Made by a program: the position numbers and the translations under genes. From assembly GCA_003013855.2 (NCBI GenBank), contig PVNU02002857.1, forward strand, positions 1 to 64,000: a stretch of DNA of 64,000 nucleotides. Direction: 5' to 3'. Shown here piece by piece: positions 1 to 11,308 of this stretch; within the stretch, counting starts at the first letter, position 1; every line of letters begins with the position of its first letter. Source of the DNA: Liriodendron chinense. Taxonomy: Eukaryota; Streptophyta; Magnoliopsida; Magnoliales; Magnoliaceae. Under the pieces are notes generated by a model. It saw only the letters and a list, made by a program, of their open reading frames with translations. It searched no databases and had not been told where the DNA came from.

Positions 1-58
1 TTGAGAAATAGGTGGGTGCGTTGCGCATCTAACAGGGTGTGCGCATTGCATGACTAAT

Positions 59-106
59 CCCCCCCCCCCCCCCCCCCCCCCAACAAAAAAAAAAAAAAAA
101 AAAAAA
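59..106. repeat. C-run followed by A-run
   Basis: A run of about 23 C (59-81) is followed almost at once by about 22 A (85-106). No gene is associated with it. Homopolymers this long are prone to sequencing and assembly error, so the length should not be trusted. Confidence 0.9.
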
Positions 107-184
107 GCGAATCATGAATGGGCAAAAAGCACTATTATGGAAACAATAGAAGAGATTCTTATTTGAGAAATGCTGTGAAAGAGG

Positions 185-542
185 CACTTCACAAAAGTCC
201 TATGAAGTGTAGTCTCCACTCTGTCGGTGGTAAATGTATGCAGTGATTGAGACTATTGATCTGGTGAACCACTGTATGGTGGTAGATAGCCCAAAATCAC
301 AGCGATTGGACAATCTAGACCATCTGACCACACACATGGACCTTCGCTCATTTCTGTTCAATTTGGAGTCAACCATACATTTGCAGGCTGCAATCAGATG
401 GATACCATCATCTGAATGCCACCCTTTTTTGCTATGGCCAATCCACACAACAGCCCACCTAATCAACGGTACTTACCACTGACATAAGAAACATGTAAAG
501 AGAAGATGTTATAGTTTGCACTTCATGGACCTTCGTGAAGTG
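185..542. mobile_element. MITE-like element, 358 bp, in or beside the HIRA gene
   Basis: The ends at 185-209 and 519-542 are inverted copies of one another. Each is itself a small palindrome (CACTTCA...TGAAGTG), so each end could fold alone. The element lies about 45 bp beyond the splice donor of the HIRA exon (589-1071, minus strand) and therefore probably in a HIRA intron. No coding sequence is visible inside and I could not define a clean target-site duplication, so the superfamily is unknown. Confidence 0.55.
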
Positions 543-588
543 TGTGCATCATAGTAGAATTCTGCATTCCTCTTTTCATTCTATATAC

Positions 589-1071
589 CTGCAAGCAGCC
601 ATCTTCACAACCAACAGCCCAGAAGTGGGCATTTCCTGCCAAGACGGTCACTTTCCCAGATATTCTATCAGACCAAACAGTTTCAGCACCTTTTGTGCAA
701 GTAACTTCAGTTTCCTTCATCATGGATGCATTCCCTACACCAATCAAATCATTCAACGCCCGTTCTATTGGCTTAGCTTCCAAGCAGACAGGCACACTAT
801 CTTCACCTTCTTTCTTATTAAAGACCCGAATTGAAAGAGCATTGCAAGAAGCCTGAAAACCCGATGTGCTTATAAGTCCAGATTGTTCTACATTAATTCT
901 TCCATTGGAACCGAATGAAGCTGGTGCCTTTTCAATAACAAGGTTTTCAGTGACGTGGGCCCTTGCAATGGTCCCTGATCGCTCCTTCCCACTGCAGTGG
1001 CAGCACTTTCCGGAAATATTATTTGCTTCTGAGCTCTTGATTTCCGAAAACAAAATGGCATGTGTGACAGT
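589..1071 (-). CDS. HIRA: HIRA histone chaperone, one internal exon (partial gene)
   Basis: HIRA deposits histone H3.3 onto chromatin independently of replication. This reverse-strand exon is open throughout. It encodes the segment between the N-terminal WD repeats and the C-terminal HIRA domain, with the motifs GAETVWSDRISGKVTVLAG and FWAVGCEDGCLQVY, which I recognise from plant HIRA proteins. The exon ends at a good donor: CAG at 591-589, then GTATAT. The upstream border is less certain; a CCCCCAG acceptor fits at about 1072-1074. The 3' part of the gene lies left of the window. No 5' exon is recognisable at higher coordinates, so introns are long or the copy is partial. No stop or frameshift is seen, so a functional gene is possible. 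Confidence 0.8.
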
Positions 1072-2537
1072 CTGGGGGTTTATCTCAAAGTAAATTGATT
1101 ACAGATTGATCAATTAAATGAAACCTATTCCAATTTCATGTCTGTTAACCCTGTTCCTCAGGAAGAAGTACAAACCAATTCTAGAAAATTTCGATACGCA
1201 CAGTTATAGATATCCTATCTGATACTTTAATGCTGTTATAAATTCTTGGAGTATAAAACAAACAATAAGCACCTGAGTATAGTATGATAAGACACTGTTT
1301 AAATGGTACCATGGTATTCTATTTTTGCACTACAAGCACACTCAGATACAAGCATCTGAGTATTGTAGGTAATTAGGTTCATTTACTGTGTCATCATCAG
1401 GTATCACTATCTTAATCAACAAAATGTGATAGTGATATGCTAAGCAAATATAGAAATATTGGATACCTGAGGCAGCAATGATTAAAAAAAAAGAAGAAAA
1501 AGCAATAGCACAAGTAAATATTAATTCCACGTACAGATACAGGCATCTCAGTATTGAAGGCGACCAGGTTCATTTAGGGCCCATTTGGATCATAAGTCAT
1601 TTTGCTTAAGCTAACCCCTCAAGTAGCTTATCTTGGTTTCTACTTATTTAGTGGATAAGTATGTTTGGTAAACAACATATCACATATCTGGACAGATTAA
1701 TGGTGGATTACTGAACTGTGGGCCCCACTTGTCAGAACAGAAGACCCGAGGACTGTGTGCAATGGTGGAGGATCTTATAATTTCCTCATGCGGATGCCTG
1801 TCTGAATATCAAAGCAGTTAGAGAGGGGCGCTGACTGTGGGGCCCACCTCGATGTATTTTTTTCAATATGGCTTTTATTTCATTATTCTTTTGAATATAT
1901 TGACAGTATTTTTCAATTATGATTGTTATATAAGGAAATAATAGTTGTTGGCATCTCCCATATAAAAAAAGTCCAATTGCCAATTCTAAATTTTGATTTG
2001 TCTCAATTGGGACAGTAATTGACAGTCCTTGAACACAGTTGCACATGAAAATAGAACTTTTGCTTTGTTGTGCACTCTCAAAATTGAAAATGATCCACTA
2101 GGCTCATTGTAGGGAAAGCATCCCATGCACTCAGTTTCGTTTGGACTGGCCCGTATCTTGACCACTTATATGTACATTAGGTCTACCTTGAATAAACCAT
2201 GCTAATCAGATGATCCAAGATATAATGTCTATGAAATGTAAAAATGTATGGATTCTCATGTTTTGACACCCATTTGAGTAGAATCTGAATTTAGTTTTTT
2301 TGGAATTTTGTAGAAATCGAGTTGGATTGTTGGGATTTTAGAGGTTTTGTTGTGGATTCAAACCTAACACGAACAAATTGGATTTTATAGAAGTCGAATT
2401 TGAGAAAAAACTGGATTAGTCAATAGGTAGAGAGAAGAGTGATGAACTATAATAACCTGGTCTAAAAAAATTAGGAAAAAACTCTTTGCTTTGTTGTTAT
2501 CTCACTTTTAATACAGTTGGTGCACATTGTAACAGAG
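1072..2537. other. Non-coding DNA with a diverged 191-bp-spaced duplication
   Basis: No gene is recognised here. A sequence of about 43 bp at 1343-1385 (starting CAGATACAAGCATCTGAG) recurs in diverged form at 1534-1576, which suggests an old tandem duplication. At 1577 a 'GGGCCCATTTGGAT' string begins a stretch with 'gggccccac' words, resembling the end of a MITE, but no partner end was found. Confidence 0.5.
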
Positions 2538-4259
2538 ATGGATTCGACACCCCCAAGCAAGGATTGGATGACGGCGGATACTTTGAGTGATGAATACATT
2601 AAAGGTGTTGAATCATTTGTTATTTTTGCACAAAAAAATTCAGGCGGTGTTGATTGGTACAGTTGTCCTTGTGCTAGATGTTGTAATGTGCATGGGAAGA
2701 AAAAACTTAGTGTAGTTTCTGAGCATTTGATTCTCTATGGCATAGATCAAACATATACGACATGGTTTTTTCATGGAGAACAACTTCCCAAAATGGGTGT
2801 CGGTATCGAGGCTCCTAGTTCATCTGTCAATAATCGTAATGAAACAGAATTGCCCAAAATGCTTGATTTGGTGGATGATGCTTTTCGTCGTGTTCAACCC
2901 GATGACTTAGATGCATGTATGAATGAGGTTAATGATGAACACAATACTCCACCTCAGGATGACATAGCTGAGGATTCTCAGTATTATAAATTAAGAGAGG
3001 ATGCGATACAGCCCTTATATGCATTGTGTAAACCCGAGCATACAAAGTTGTCAGTGACAGTTGAATTGATGAGCATGAAGGCTAGATATCAGTGGTCAGA
3101 TAATAGCTTTACGAATTTGTTGCAATTGTTTAAGAAGATTTTGCCAAGCGAGAACTCTTTGCCAGATAGCACCTATAATGTGAAGAAATTGATCAGTTCA
3201 TTGGGTATGAACTATGAGACGATACATGCATGCCATAATGATTGTATTCTGTACCGAAAGGAGCATACTGATAAGCAAAGTTGTCCTGTCTGTGGAGCAA
3301 ATAGATGGAAAGTGGATCGTGTTTTGAGGTCAAGAGTCTCACAAGTACCACGGAAGGTGCTAAGATACTTTCCATTAACACCAAGGTTGCAAAGACTTTA
3401 TAGTGTATCACAGATTGCAGAGAATATGTTGTGGCATTCAAGGGCGGCTAAAAATGATTTATATATGCGTCATCCTGTGGATTCTTCTATGTGGAAGTCT
3501 GTAGATGGGCAGTTTAATTAATTTGCTGTAGATCCATGCAACGTTTGGTTAGGACTTGCAACGGACGGATTCAATCCCTTTGGGCATATGAGCAACTCAT
3601 ATAGTTGTTGGCCTGTTATGATTGTTACGTACAACCTTCCACCTCATTTATGCATGCGAAAGGAGTTTACTATGTTAACACTCTTGATTCCTAGGAAAAA
3701 TGGTCCAAGGCATGACATTGATGTGTATTTACAACCATTAATTGAAGAATTAAATGAATTATGGAAAGGATCTATTACATATGACTCGTTCAGCAAGAAC
3801 ACGTTCACAATGAGGGCAATTTTGTTATGAGCAATACATGATTTTCCAGCATACAAACATCTTTCTGGTTGTAGGACAGGAGGAAAGTATGCATGCCCTG
3901 TTTGTAGTGAAGAGACAGACTCGATTTGGCTAAAACGTGGAAAGAAGTTTGCTTATATGGGACATGAAAGATTCCTACCAAGAGGTTACACCTTTAGGAG
4001 CAAAAAAGAGCAATTCAATGGAAATGAGGAAATTCGAAATGCTCGAAAGCGTTTGCCTGGTTCTGAGGTATTAATTAAAATGAATAACATTCAAACAAAG
4101 TTCGGAAAGCATGTAGGAAATAAGAGGAAGAAGACTAAGGAGGAGTCCAACTGTACTGCTTGGTCGAAGAGATCAATCCTTTTTTATTTGCCGTACTGGG
4201 AGCATATGCCAATTCGTCACAATCTAAAAAGCAGCGGTGCAGCCACAAATATAATATAA
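2538..4259 (+). pseudogene. CACTA (En/Spm) TNP2-type transposase, decayed copy
   Basis: Translation gives a Transpos_assoc-type N-terminus (KDWMTADTLSDEYIKGVESF, then a CPCARCCN cysteine cluster and ILYGIDQTYTTWFFHGE). A Transposase_21 (TNP2) core follows, with CPVCGANRWK, RYFPLTPRLQRLY and GFNPFGHMSNSYSCWPV. All segments lie in one frame but are interrupted by stops at 3519-3521 and 3828-3830. The homology then ends near 4230, just after the conserved RHNL, so the C-terminal third is missing. The ATG at 2538 follows an AACAG acceptor-like site, as at the related gene at 33691. The two copies are clearly the same family but diverged, so this is an older insertion. No terminal repeats were found. 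It cannot make a functional transposase. Confidence 0.85.
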
Positions 4260-4487
4260 ACTTAGTACAATGTGCATATTCCCATATATACTCGATTCAC
4301 AGTTCAGTGTGTGTAGGGGAAGATGAGGAGATGGTTAAACAGTACTTAAATATATTTGTGCAATCACGTATATATGGCATCCAGCATTGGAATTTCAAGT
4401 TCTGTATCGCTTCTGTTATTGTTGCTGTGGATTTGTTTTAGAAAAAAAAGGGTGTTGGTTTGAGGCTCTATATATATATATATATAT
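4260..4487. other. AT-rich spacer ending in a TA run
   Basis: No gene is seen. The stretch ends with about nine TA dinucleotides (4469-4487) that abut the MITE starting at 4488. Confidence 0.5.
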
Positions 4488-5034
4488 GGGAAATGGTACT
4501 ATGAGGTCGACCTCATGGGAAGTTCCCATGAGGTCGAGCTGTGTGGGCCCCACCGTGATGTGTGTCGTACATCTACCCCATCAGTTAGATGCACCATTCC
4601 ATGATGGGACACGGGCTTGAATACCAAGTTTGTTGATGACTTATGTGGGCCACACCATAGGCAATAGTTGAGAGGGGTTACCTGCCCATTAAAACCTTCA
4701 TGATTGCTTGTTCGGCCCATTGATATGTGGTTCACAAATTCAGCCCATCCATTGTGTGTGTGTCACTTGGATGAGGGGTTGGACTAAGTTTCAGCCACAT
4801 CCAAAGCTCAGGTGGGACCCACCAAGTGATTTTAGATAATTTAGGCATGCCTTCACATGGTTTTTTATGGTATGGCCCACCAGAGTTCCATATACGGCTG
4901 ATTTTTGGGATATCCAATATTCTAAAGAGGACCTATCAAATGCATGGTGATGATTTCCGATCCACATCACAGTGGGGCCCACACAGCTCGACCTCATGGG
5001 AACTTCCCATGAGGTCGACCTCATAGTACCATTT

Positions 5035-5037
<3 letters not shown>
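4488..5037. mobile_element. 550-bp MITE with long inverted repeats inserted at TA
   Basis: The terminal inverted repeats are about 75 bp long and nearly identical. The left runs from GGGAAATGGTACTATGAGG at 4488 to about 4563, and the right ends at 5037. Each repeat contains an internal hairpin around CATGGGAAGTTCCCATG. The element is flanked by TA on both sides, which fits a TA-targeting (Tc1/mariner or Stowaway-like) mobiliser. There is no coding capacity. The near-perfect repeats suggest a fairly recent insertion. Confidence 0.8.

Positions 5038-5113
<76 letters not shown>
5038..5113. repeat. (TA)n microsatellite
   Basis: About 37 uninterrupted TA dinucleotides adjoin the right end of the MITE at 4488-5037. 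The left flank carries a shorter TA run. The insertion therefore fell into a TA repeat, or its flank expanded afterwards. Confidence 0.95.
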
Positions 5114-5117
<4 letters not shown>

Positions 5118-5223
5118 TCAGCTGGGGATTGTTCATGGCATCATCCTCATCTCAGAAGTGACCATTTCAGGCGAATATCTTCATAACCAGTTGCTGAGTG
5201 GGGCCACCTTTGCTTTTCTTCCT

Positions 5224-5420
5224 CTTCAGTTAGAATCCGGATCCTCTGTTGAAACCGAGCAGAGAACCTCTGCTTCCGCTGCTCTGATTGGTCCACCTCA
5301 TCCTGACTGTGTCAGAGCAGCTTAGCTCTGACACAGTAAGGCTGATCTGGACCAATCAGAGAAGTGACGAGCAGAGTTTCTCTGCTTGGTTTCAGCAGAG
5401 GATCTGGACTCCTTCAGTTA
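5224..5420. mobile_element. Mutator-like foldback MITE with 9-bp target duplication
   Basis: The element at 5233-5411 (179 bp) is almost wholly one imperfect hairpin: left arm GAATCCGGATCCTCTG..., right arm the inverse ...CAGAGGATCTGGACTC. It is bounded on both sides by the identical 9-mer CTTCAGTTA (5224-5232 and 5412-5420). A 9-bp target duplication is the hallmark of Mutator-type (MULE) transposition. No coding sequence is present, so it is non-autonomous. Confidence 0.88.
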
Positions 5421-6610
5421 TGGTGCTAAACTTGTTAATGATGGAATAAAAGCATGTGACCAGTAATGATGAACTTGGTTTTTTTCTAATGTGATTGGTC
5501 TTTAAGATATGGGTGTCTTAGGAATGGTAACGTGAGGGAGAGGAATTCGATTCTTCGAAGTGGTGGTGGAGGTTTTAGGAGGAACATATTGCTATTTGGA
5601 GAAATGTGATTGGGGGAAAATACATGGCAATGATGATAATGTGTACAGTATGGAACTCAGGGAACTTCTTAGCAGGTATTGGATCACTTCTTTTTCGTTA
5701 TGTCTTTACTTATTTTTTGTTGTCTTGAGCTATTTAGTTCCTTCCAGATGGATAATGTATGTGGTTTTTAGTTCCTGCATGGGACCAATTGCAATTCTGT
5801 TCCACCTAATCCCATTCCTTCCTATGTCTCCAAACGCCCCATGGAACTTGCATGGAACCTAATGCAATTCCATCCCACTTAATCCCTCCTAAGCCCACGT
5901 ACCAAACAGGCCCTAAATGGGGCTGATACAGCCATGCATCACATATCGTACTGGCCTGATACTGATACGATATGGGCATGCCGGCCGATACGCTAAATAG
6001 CCCAAAGACTGCCTAGCCTCTTGAACCACAAATCAGTCATCAGTTTTGAGTCCCTTTCTACTATAACTTTTCTGTCAAAAGGGGCACATAATCTCAGGCC
6101 ATCCTATAAGGCCCTGATTTTAGCAACTGAATTGGAACATTATCCAAAATAGTGGGAAAATGCAAATATGTGGTCACCCTTGTCATCATGAAAAATTTCA
6201 CCACCTCTACTATTGTATGGATTCTCTCTTGATGGTTCGTCCACATTTAATTGTAACTCTTGGAGAGTAGGCTTAAGGAATCTGATAAGCATCATGCGCC
6301 CAGCCTGAACAGGCTTAATTGGAACATTTAGAGCCCTTAAAGCAAGTCTATTCAGAAACCTGCACTCTATGGTAAAGTTTTTTTTTCTTTTCAAATTCTT
6401 GATAAATTGTACCCAAATAAATAATTTTGCAAATGGATGCATGAATAGAAGAGTAATGACCTCCAAATAAATGTATTACACTCTCTCAAAATTTCCTGTA
6501 CAATAACCACTTCAGTTGGTCTGAATGACCATGTAAGATGGTTCTTCTTTTTTCTATCCAGATTCAAGTAGTTGCTTTTGTGATGACCATGTAATGTTGT
6601 TTATATACAG
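5421..6610. other. Non-coding stretch with a MITE-like end near 5900
   Basis: No exon is recognised, although upstream RPF1 exons might be expected in this direction. Around 5730-5905 lies a CA-rich stretch ending CCAAACAGGCCCTAA. That is a common terminus of Harbinger or hAT-like MITEs, but the opposite end was not identified. A 'gatacgatatgg'-type repetitive stretch follows at about 5930-6000. Confidence 0.4.
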
Positions 6611-6938
6611 TTGTTTGCAGGAAATGATGCAGATGAATTCAATTTGGTTCTTAAACGGGAATGTACTCCAAAGATACTGATCACTACTTGCCGGTTCAAT
6701 TCTACTGTATGTTCTTGTTTATTTCTTTGTTTTCCTTGTCGAATGTTTTGTCCCATCATTACACAAATTTATTTGAATTACTGTAACTTTATTGAAATTC
6801 TTTCTGAACTTTGCTTTCTTTATTGGTAGTTTTATCATTTTGCTTGATTTGCAGAGGGGACCTGCCTTTATTGCGGAGCTGTTATCTGTGATCCCAAATG
6901 CGCACTACTATAAAAGAGGAACCTATGGCTTGAAAAAG
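6611..6938 (+). CDS. RPF1: RPF1-like Brix-domain ribosome biogenesis factor, two exons (partial)
   Basis: RPF1 is a nucleolar Brix-domain protein needed for 60S subunit assembly. Exon 6611-6706 encodes LFAGNDADEFNLVLKREC and then TPKILITTCRFNST. Exon 6855-6938 encodes RGPAFIAELLSVIPNAHYY and then KRGTYGLKK. The first exon follows TATATACAG and ends at GTATGT; the second follows TTTGCAG and ends at GTACTG. The exons are 96 and 84 nt and join in phase. This is the start of the Brix domain. Neither N-terminal nor later exons are found: only about 70 bp downstream, at 7010, the sequence becomes a 24-kb retrotransposon, and nothing RPF1-like resumes after 31084. The locus looks disrupted, or the remaining exons lie outside the window. 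RPF1 is favoured over IMP4 because of the motif wording. Confidence 0.78.
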
Positions 6939-7009
6939 GTACTGTCTTTTTGAAGGTGTGTTGTATGGTTTCACTGTAATTTTTTAGCCTCATATTACAG
7001 ATATGTTAT

Positions 7010-8556
7010 TGTGGACCCTCGCCGATTTTCCCGCGCTCCCACACGACGTCGTTCTCCCTTTCCTTTCGGAAGAAGAAGAAGAAGAAGAGGTGCGTGAGTG
7101 CGAAATCGCCGTTTGTGCCACTGGCTTGCCTCGTTCTCGAGGGCTTTGTTTGGTTGTCGTGTTGAGCTGAATATGTTTAAATGAGTTTATATAAGACCAG
7201 AGTCGCCACTAGCCAATTACTTTGAATCTACAGTCGGCTAGACCCCGTAGAAACGTTAGAGAAGGGGATCTGAAGATCCTTTTCTCTAAAATGACTCCTG
7301 TTGATCTGCGGTCAGAGATTCAAGGTAAGGGATCACGGTTACAGGGTGGGAAGAGGTTAAGCACCCCACACACTGCCCGTACCGAAGTACGGTCTCTACT
7401 TCACAGAATCGATCGAATACTTGAAAGTCTAATTTAATCCTCGTATATTCTCATGGATGATATGATGCATGAATGTGGGTCTGAACAGTAAGAGTTTCTG
7501 ATGGGCAGGTTCCAACAACAGGCAAGCCCAGAGCGTACGCTCGAACTGACAGGTGCTTAATGTAAGACGTATGCAGTGTGCTTGAATGATCAAGGTGTTT
7601 TATGGTGAAGCGTGAATGCAGGTCTAAACAGTAAGAGTTTCTGATGGGCAGGTTCCAACAACGGGCAAGCCCAGAGCATACGCTCGAACTGACAGGTGCT
7701 TAATATAAAGACATATGCATGTGTGCTTGAGTAATCAAGGTGCTTGTAGTGAAGCAGGGGGGTTGGAAGGAAAGTAAATGTTGCACTTATGCTAGATGCA
7801 AATGAGATGATGCTGGATGAATGATAGCTGGGTGGACGGAGGTGTCGCAAGGGTTGGCTTCGAGTGGCTGGATCAAGACTTGGATGGCTTGGGAGGCTTG
7901 GACCAGTGGTCAGGCTGGGCTGGACCAGGGTTAGACTCTCTTCACTCGGGCTCTCCTTGGTGGAAAAATGGGCTAAAGGGTGGAGAGATGGACTCAGAGC
8001 TCTCGGACTGGCTGGACTTCGAATGGCTTTTTAAATGAGAAGGGGAGGGTGGTATTTATAGCAGCAGAGAGTGGCAGCTCTCGTAATTTTGTCCGGGCGG
8101 CCTGCCATGGGCCGCCCGTACGGCCGCTCCTCGGTTTCCAGCGAGTACGGCCGTTCCCTCGGGGCTGCTGTTGGACTCGCTGGTCGACTCAGTGAGTTGA
8201 CTCAGCGGGTCGACTCGGTGGTTTGACTCGACGGGTTGACTCGACGGGTTGACTCGGTGTTTTGACTCAACGGGTTGACTCGACGGGTTGACTCAGCGGG
8301 TTAACTCAGCGGGTTGACTCAGCGGGTTGACTCAGTGAGTTTGACTTTTTTGGGATTTTTTGACTGGACTTTTTTATGGGGGGTTTTTCAGGGTGGTGTT
8401 TAGGACTGGGTTGACTGGGTTCAGGCTTGAACTGGGCTATGGAATGGGGCTTACAAGGGTGAGTTTGGCTGAGTTTGGACTTGGGATTTGGGGGTATGGT
8501 CCTCCATTCAACCAGCTATCTCTACCAACAGTGTAGCCGAAGGTGGGGTGTCTACA
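7010..8556 (-). repeat. 3' LTR of the Tat/Ogre element
   Basis: The sequence is bounded by TGTGGACCC at 7010 and GGTGTCTACA at 8556, so on the minus strand it reads TGTAGACACC...GGGTCCACA with canonical TG..CA ends. It matches 29564-31084 almost throughout. Inside are two copies of a 143-bp unit (7471-7613 and 7614 to about 7757), a minus-strand TATAAATA box (8053-8060), a GC-rich inverted repeat (8096-8118) and a tandem array of about 13 bp per unit (8174-8345). This LTR is about 26 bp longer than the other, mainly through extra 13-bp units. Confidence 0.93.
8174..8345. repeat. 13-bp tandem array (GACTCagcGGGTT) in the LTR
   Basis: The unit GACTC-RRC-GGGTT and close variants recur about a dozen times. 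The same array in the other LTR (about 30726-30872) has two fewer units, a length difference that arose after insertion. Confidence 0.85.
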
Positions 8557-8571
8557 GATGCCCCTCTTTGG
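8557..8571 (-). other. Polypurine tract of the Tat/Ogre element
   Basis: On the minus strand the sequence CCAAAGAGGGGCATC lies directly upstream of the 3' LTR start TGTAGAC. The purine core AAAGAGGGG is the expected primer for plus-strand DNA synthesis. Confidence 0.75.
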
Positions 8572-8635
8572 CAGAGGTTGCATGCAACCGAATGCCAAAG
8601 CGAGTGGACACCCCACTTCTGACCCGGTCATTCAT

Positions 8636-9550
8636 AGATCATGGTCTGAAATCTTTGCTTGCTTTTGCATCTGTGCCAGTTGATCGTTTGGAGATCGCTC
8701 ACTCGCACATACCGCGGGAGTTTGGAGAAAACGTTGCGATTGTCCCTGCATGCGCTGCAACCTGGGTACCCAATCGCAACCCTTCCATTCCCGATCGGTA
8801 CTAACATCGGAAAGGTACAGCAGAGCCTCTGCGTCGACAGTCTTACGAGGATACTGACCCTGTGATTGTTTGTATGTTTGATGTTTTCCCAGATCACTCC
8901 AGGAGTACTTGTTTCGCTTGACTGTCAAAGTGGTTAGACGCCCTGCGTCCGATAGTCTTACGGGATTCTACTACGCCGACTTGGACTCAGTCAAGATACT
9001 TCAGGCATCCACGCCTAGGTATGTGCGGGTGGGCTTTTCCACCCGATCTGCTGGTTTTGATGCTTGGTTTGCAATTCATTCTTTCCTTGATTGTGGTCTG
9101 GAATCTTTGTTGTCCTTTGTATCTGGGTCAGTTGATTGTCTGGAAATTGATAACTCGCACATACCGCGAGAGTTTGGAGAAAACGTTGCGATTGTCCCTG
9201 CAGTTTGCTGCAACCTGGGTACCCAATCGCAACCCTTCCATTCCCGATCGGTACTAACATCGGAAAGGTACAGCAGAGCCTCTGCGTCCGCTAGTCTTAC
9301 GAGGATGCTGACCCTGAGACTGATTGTGTGATGTTTGATGTTTTCCCAGATCACTCCAGGAGTACTTGTTTCGCTTGACTGTCAAAGTGGTTAGACGCCC
9401 TGCGTCCGATAGTCTTACGGGATTCTACTACGCCGACTTGGACTCAGTCAAGGTACTTCAGGCATCCACGCCTAGGTATGTGCGGGTGAACTCTTTCCAC
9501 CCAATCTGCTGATTTTGATACTTGGGTTACAATTCATCGTTTCCACCTGT
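8636..9550. repeat. Two tandem copies of a 457-bp unit
   Basis: Strings such as AACGTTGCGATTGTCCCTGC, CCCGATCGGTACTAACATC and GATCACTCCAGGAGTACTTG occur twice, 457 bp apart (for example about 8891 and 9348). Nothing coding is recognised. It lies in the untranslated 3' region of the retrotransposon. Confidence 0.85.
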
Positions 9551-11145
9551 TCAAATGGTTTCTGTGACCGAGCCTTTTGGCTTTCATCTTTTTGTATCTT
9601 GGCATGTGGTACGACCGCACTGACACTGGAGTTCAGTTCGACCGTACTTTGAGTGCATTGGATCCGATGGTCTCCGGGGAAACCGCGAGACATCGGATCT
9701 TATTTGATTTTTGCGTCGGCTCCTACCCAGAGATATGGAAGATCTCCCAGCGTGTTGGAGGCAGAACGCTCTACTGGAAAACATTTTTGGATTTTTGAAA
9801 AGTCACCCACTCTGGGGAGTGATACTCCGTGGGGTTTTTTATTTGCAAATAGAAATATTTTTTGTCTTTTTGAAATGAAAATCTGGTTTGCATGTGCCTC
9901 CACTAGGGATACCTGTGGGGTCTTTAGCTAACCGACTTTTATTTTGAAAGCAGGTAAACATGATGATTGATGCAATGGATGCTGATGCATGGAGATGCAT
10001 GATGAATGCATGGCTTGGTTCATTCTCTTTTCGTTTGATGATCTTACTTTTGCTGGAGATGCAGAGAATTTTGAGCTTATTGCTTGCAGGGTTGTACTCC
10101 CTTGGGGATTTTTCTTTTTGATACGGAGGTTTGGACAGCGGGTTGGTCAAGATCCCGACCCGTGGTCGATCAGGTCCATCGTCCCAAGATGCTGTTTCTT
10201 TGCTAATGAGAATGTACGAGGATATCATCTGACTTCAAGATGTTCTTCTGGGCATACATGTGATTGAGATGGTGTTTGGTTGCCCGTTTTGGTCAAGATT
10301 CTAATTTGCGGGCGATTGGATCCGTCATCCCATACTGTGAAGTGAGCGGAGTTCAAGACTCCTGAATTGTAGTGCTGAGGATGCTAATTTTTGTGATTTT
10401 TTTGTAGATATGTGGTCCGAATCCTTACCTGAGCGATCAGGATAGAGATTGGTTATTGAAAACACAGGAAATATTTTTGTGATTTTTGAAATATTTTGAT
10501 TGAAAGCAAGGGATATATTTTTGTGATTTTTGCAGATATTTGATGGAAATATTTTTGTGATTTTTTGAAGAGATGATTTTGCAATGTTTTTGTATTTTGT
10601 GATTTTTCTGAAATGCAGGGAAAAGATATGGAATTTCCATCCACTTCCAGCTTCTACTGCTGGTAAGGCACCCGATCCATTTTACGTCAGCGAGCAAGAC
10701 GAGTCTCACACAGTTAAGTGCCGTAGTTTTACATCTTCGGATGAGGGGATTTTGAGGGTTTTCAGTCAACACACCCACAAAGTTGCCTGTTCCTCATGTG
10801 CAATGCACATAGACCACGTATCGTCCGACGGACTCCTTCGGCCACAAAATGAGCCACATCCTCACATTTCCCTTAGTCACTCCAGTTTGGGGTCTTACGT
10901 TGCTCACAATTCCGTGAGGGTGAGCTCCACCTCCCAACAGCCTTAATCCCCTTCATGAGTTCTAGGAACAGGGAACATCCGTCAGCTTCAACAGCGACTT
11001 CCAACTCAAGGTTGTCTATCACGGTGCGTTCAACACGAACAGGATTGCGGAGTTCTGCCCGCCTCAGCCTTTACCTGTTTAAAAGATTCCAGACACCCAT
11101 ACGATCAAGTGTCAGCCATGTCTGGAACAGGTTAGGAAAGAAAGC
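9551..11145. other. Untranslated 3' region of the retrotransposon
   Basis: No gene is recognised. The stretch holds T-rich runs resembling the bordering tandem repeats (for example several 'tatttttgtgattttt' words at 10450-10610). Small ORFs here show no family resemblance. Confidence 0.45.
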
Positions 11146-11146
11146 C

Positions 11147-11241
11147 CCCGAGAAGTTAATCCCAGTGTAGTTTTAGGTCTTCGGACCGCTGGGGATGAAT
11201 TTGTGCAGTTTGAAATTTTTGGTGAATCATTTTTGTTTTAT

Positions 11242-11308
<67 letters not shown>

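Noticed and set aside
4936..5325. Tyr-Ile repeat ORFs across the TA run
   Set aside because: They are only the translation of a TA microsatellite.
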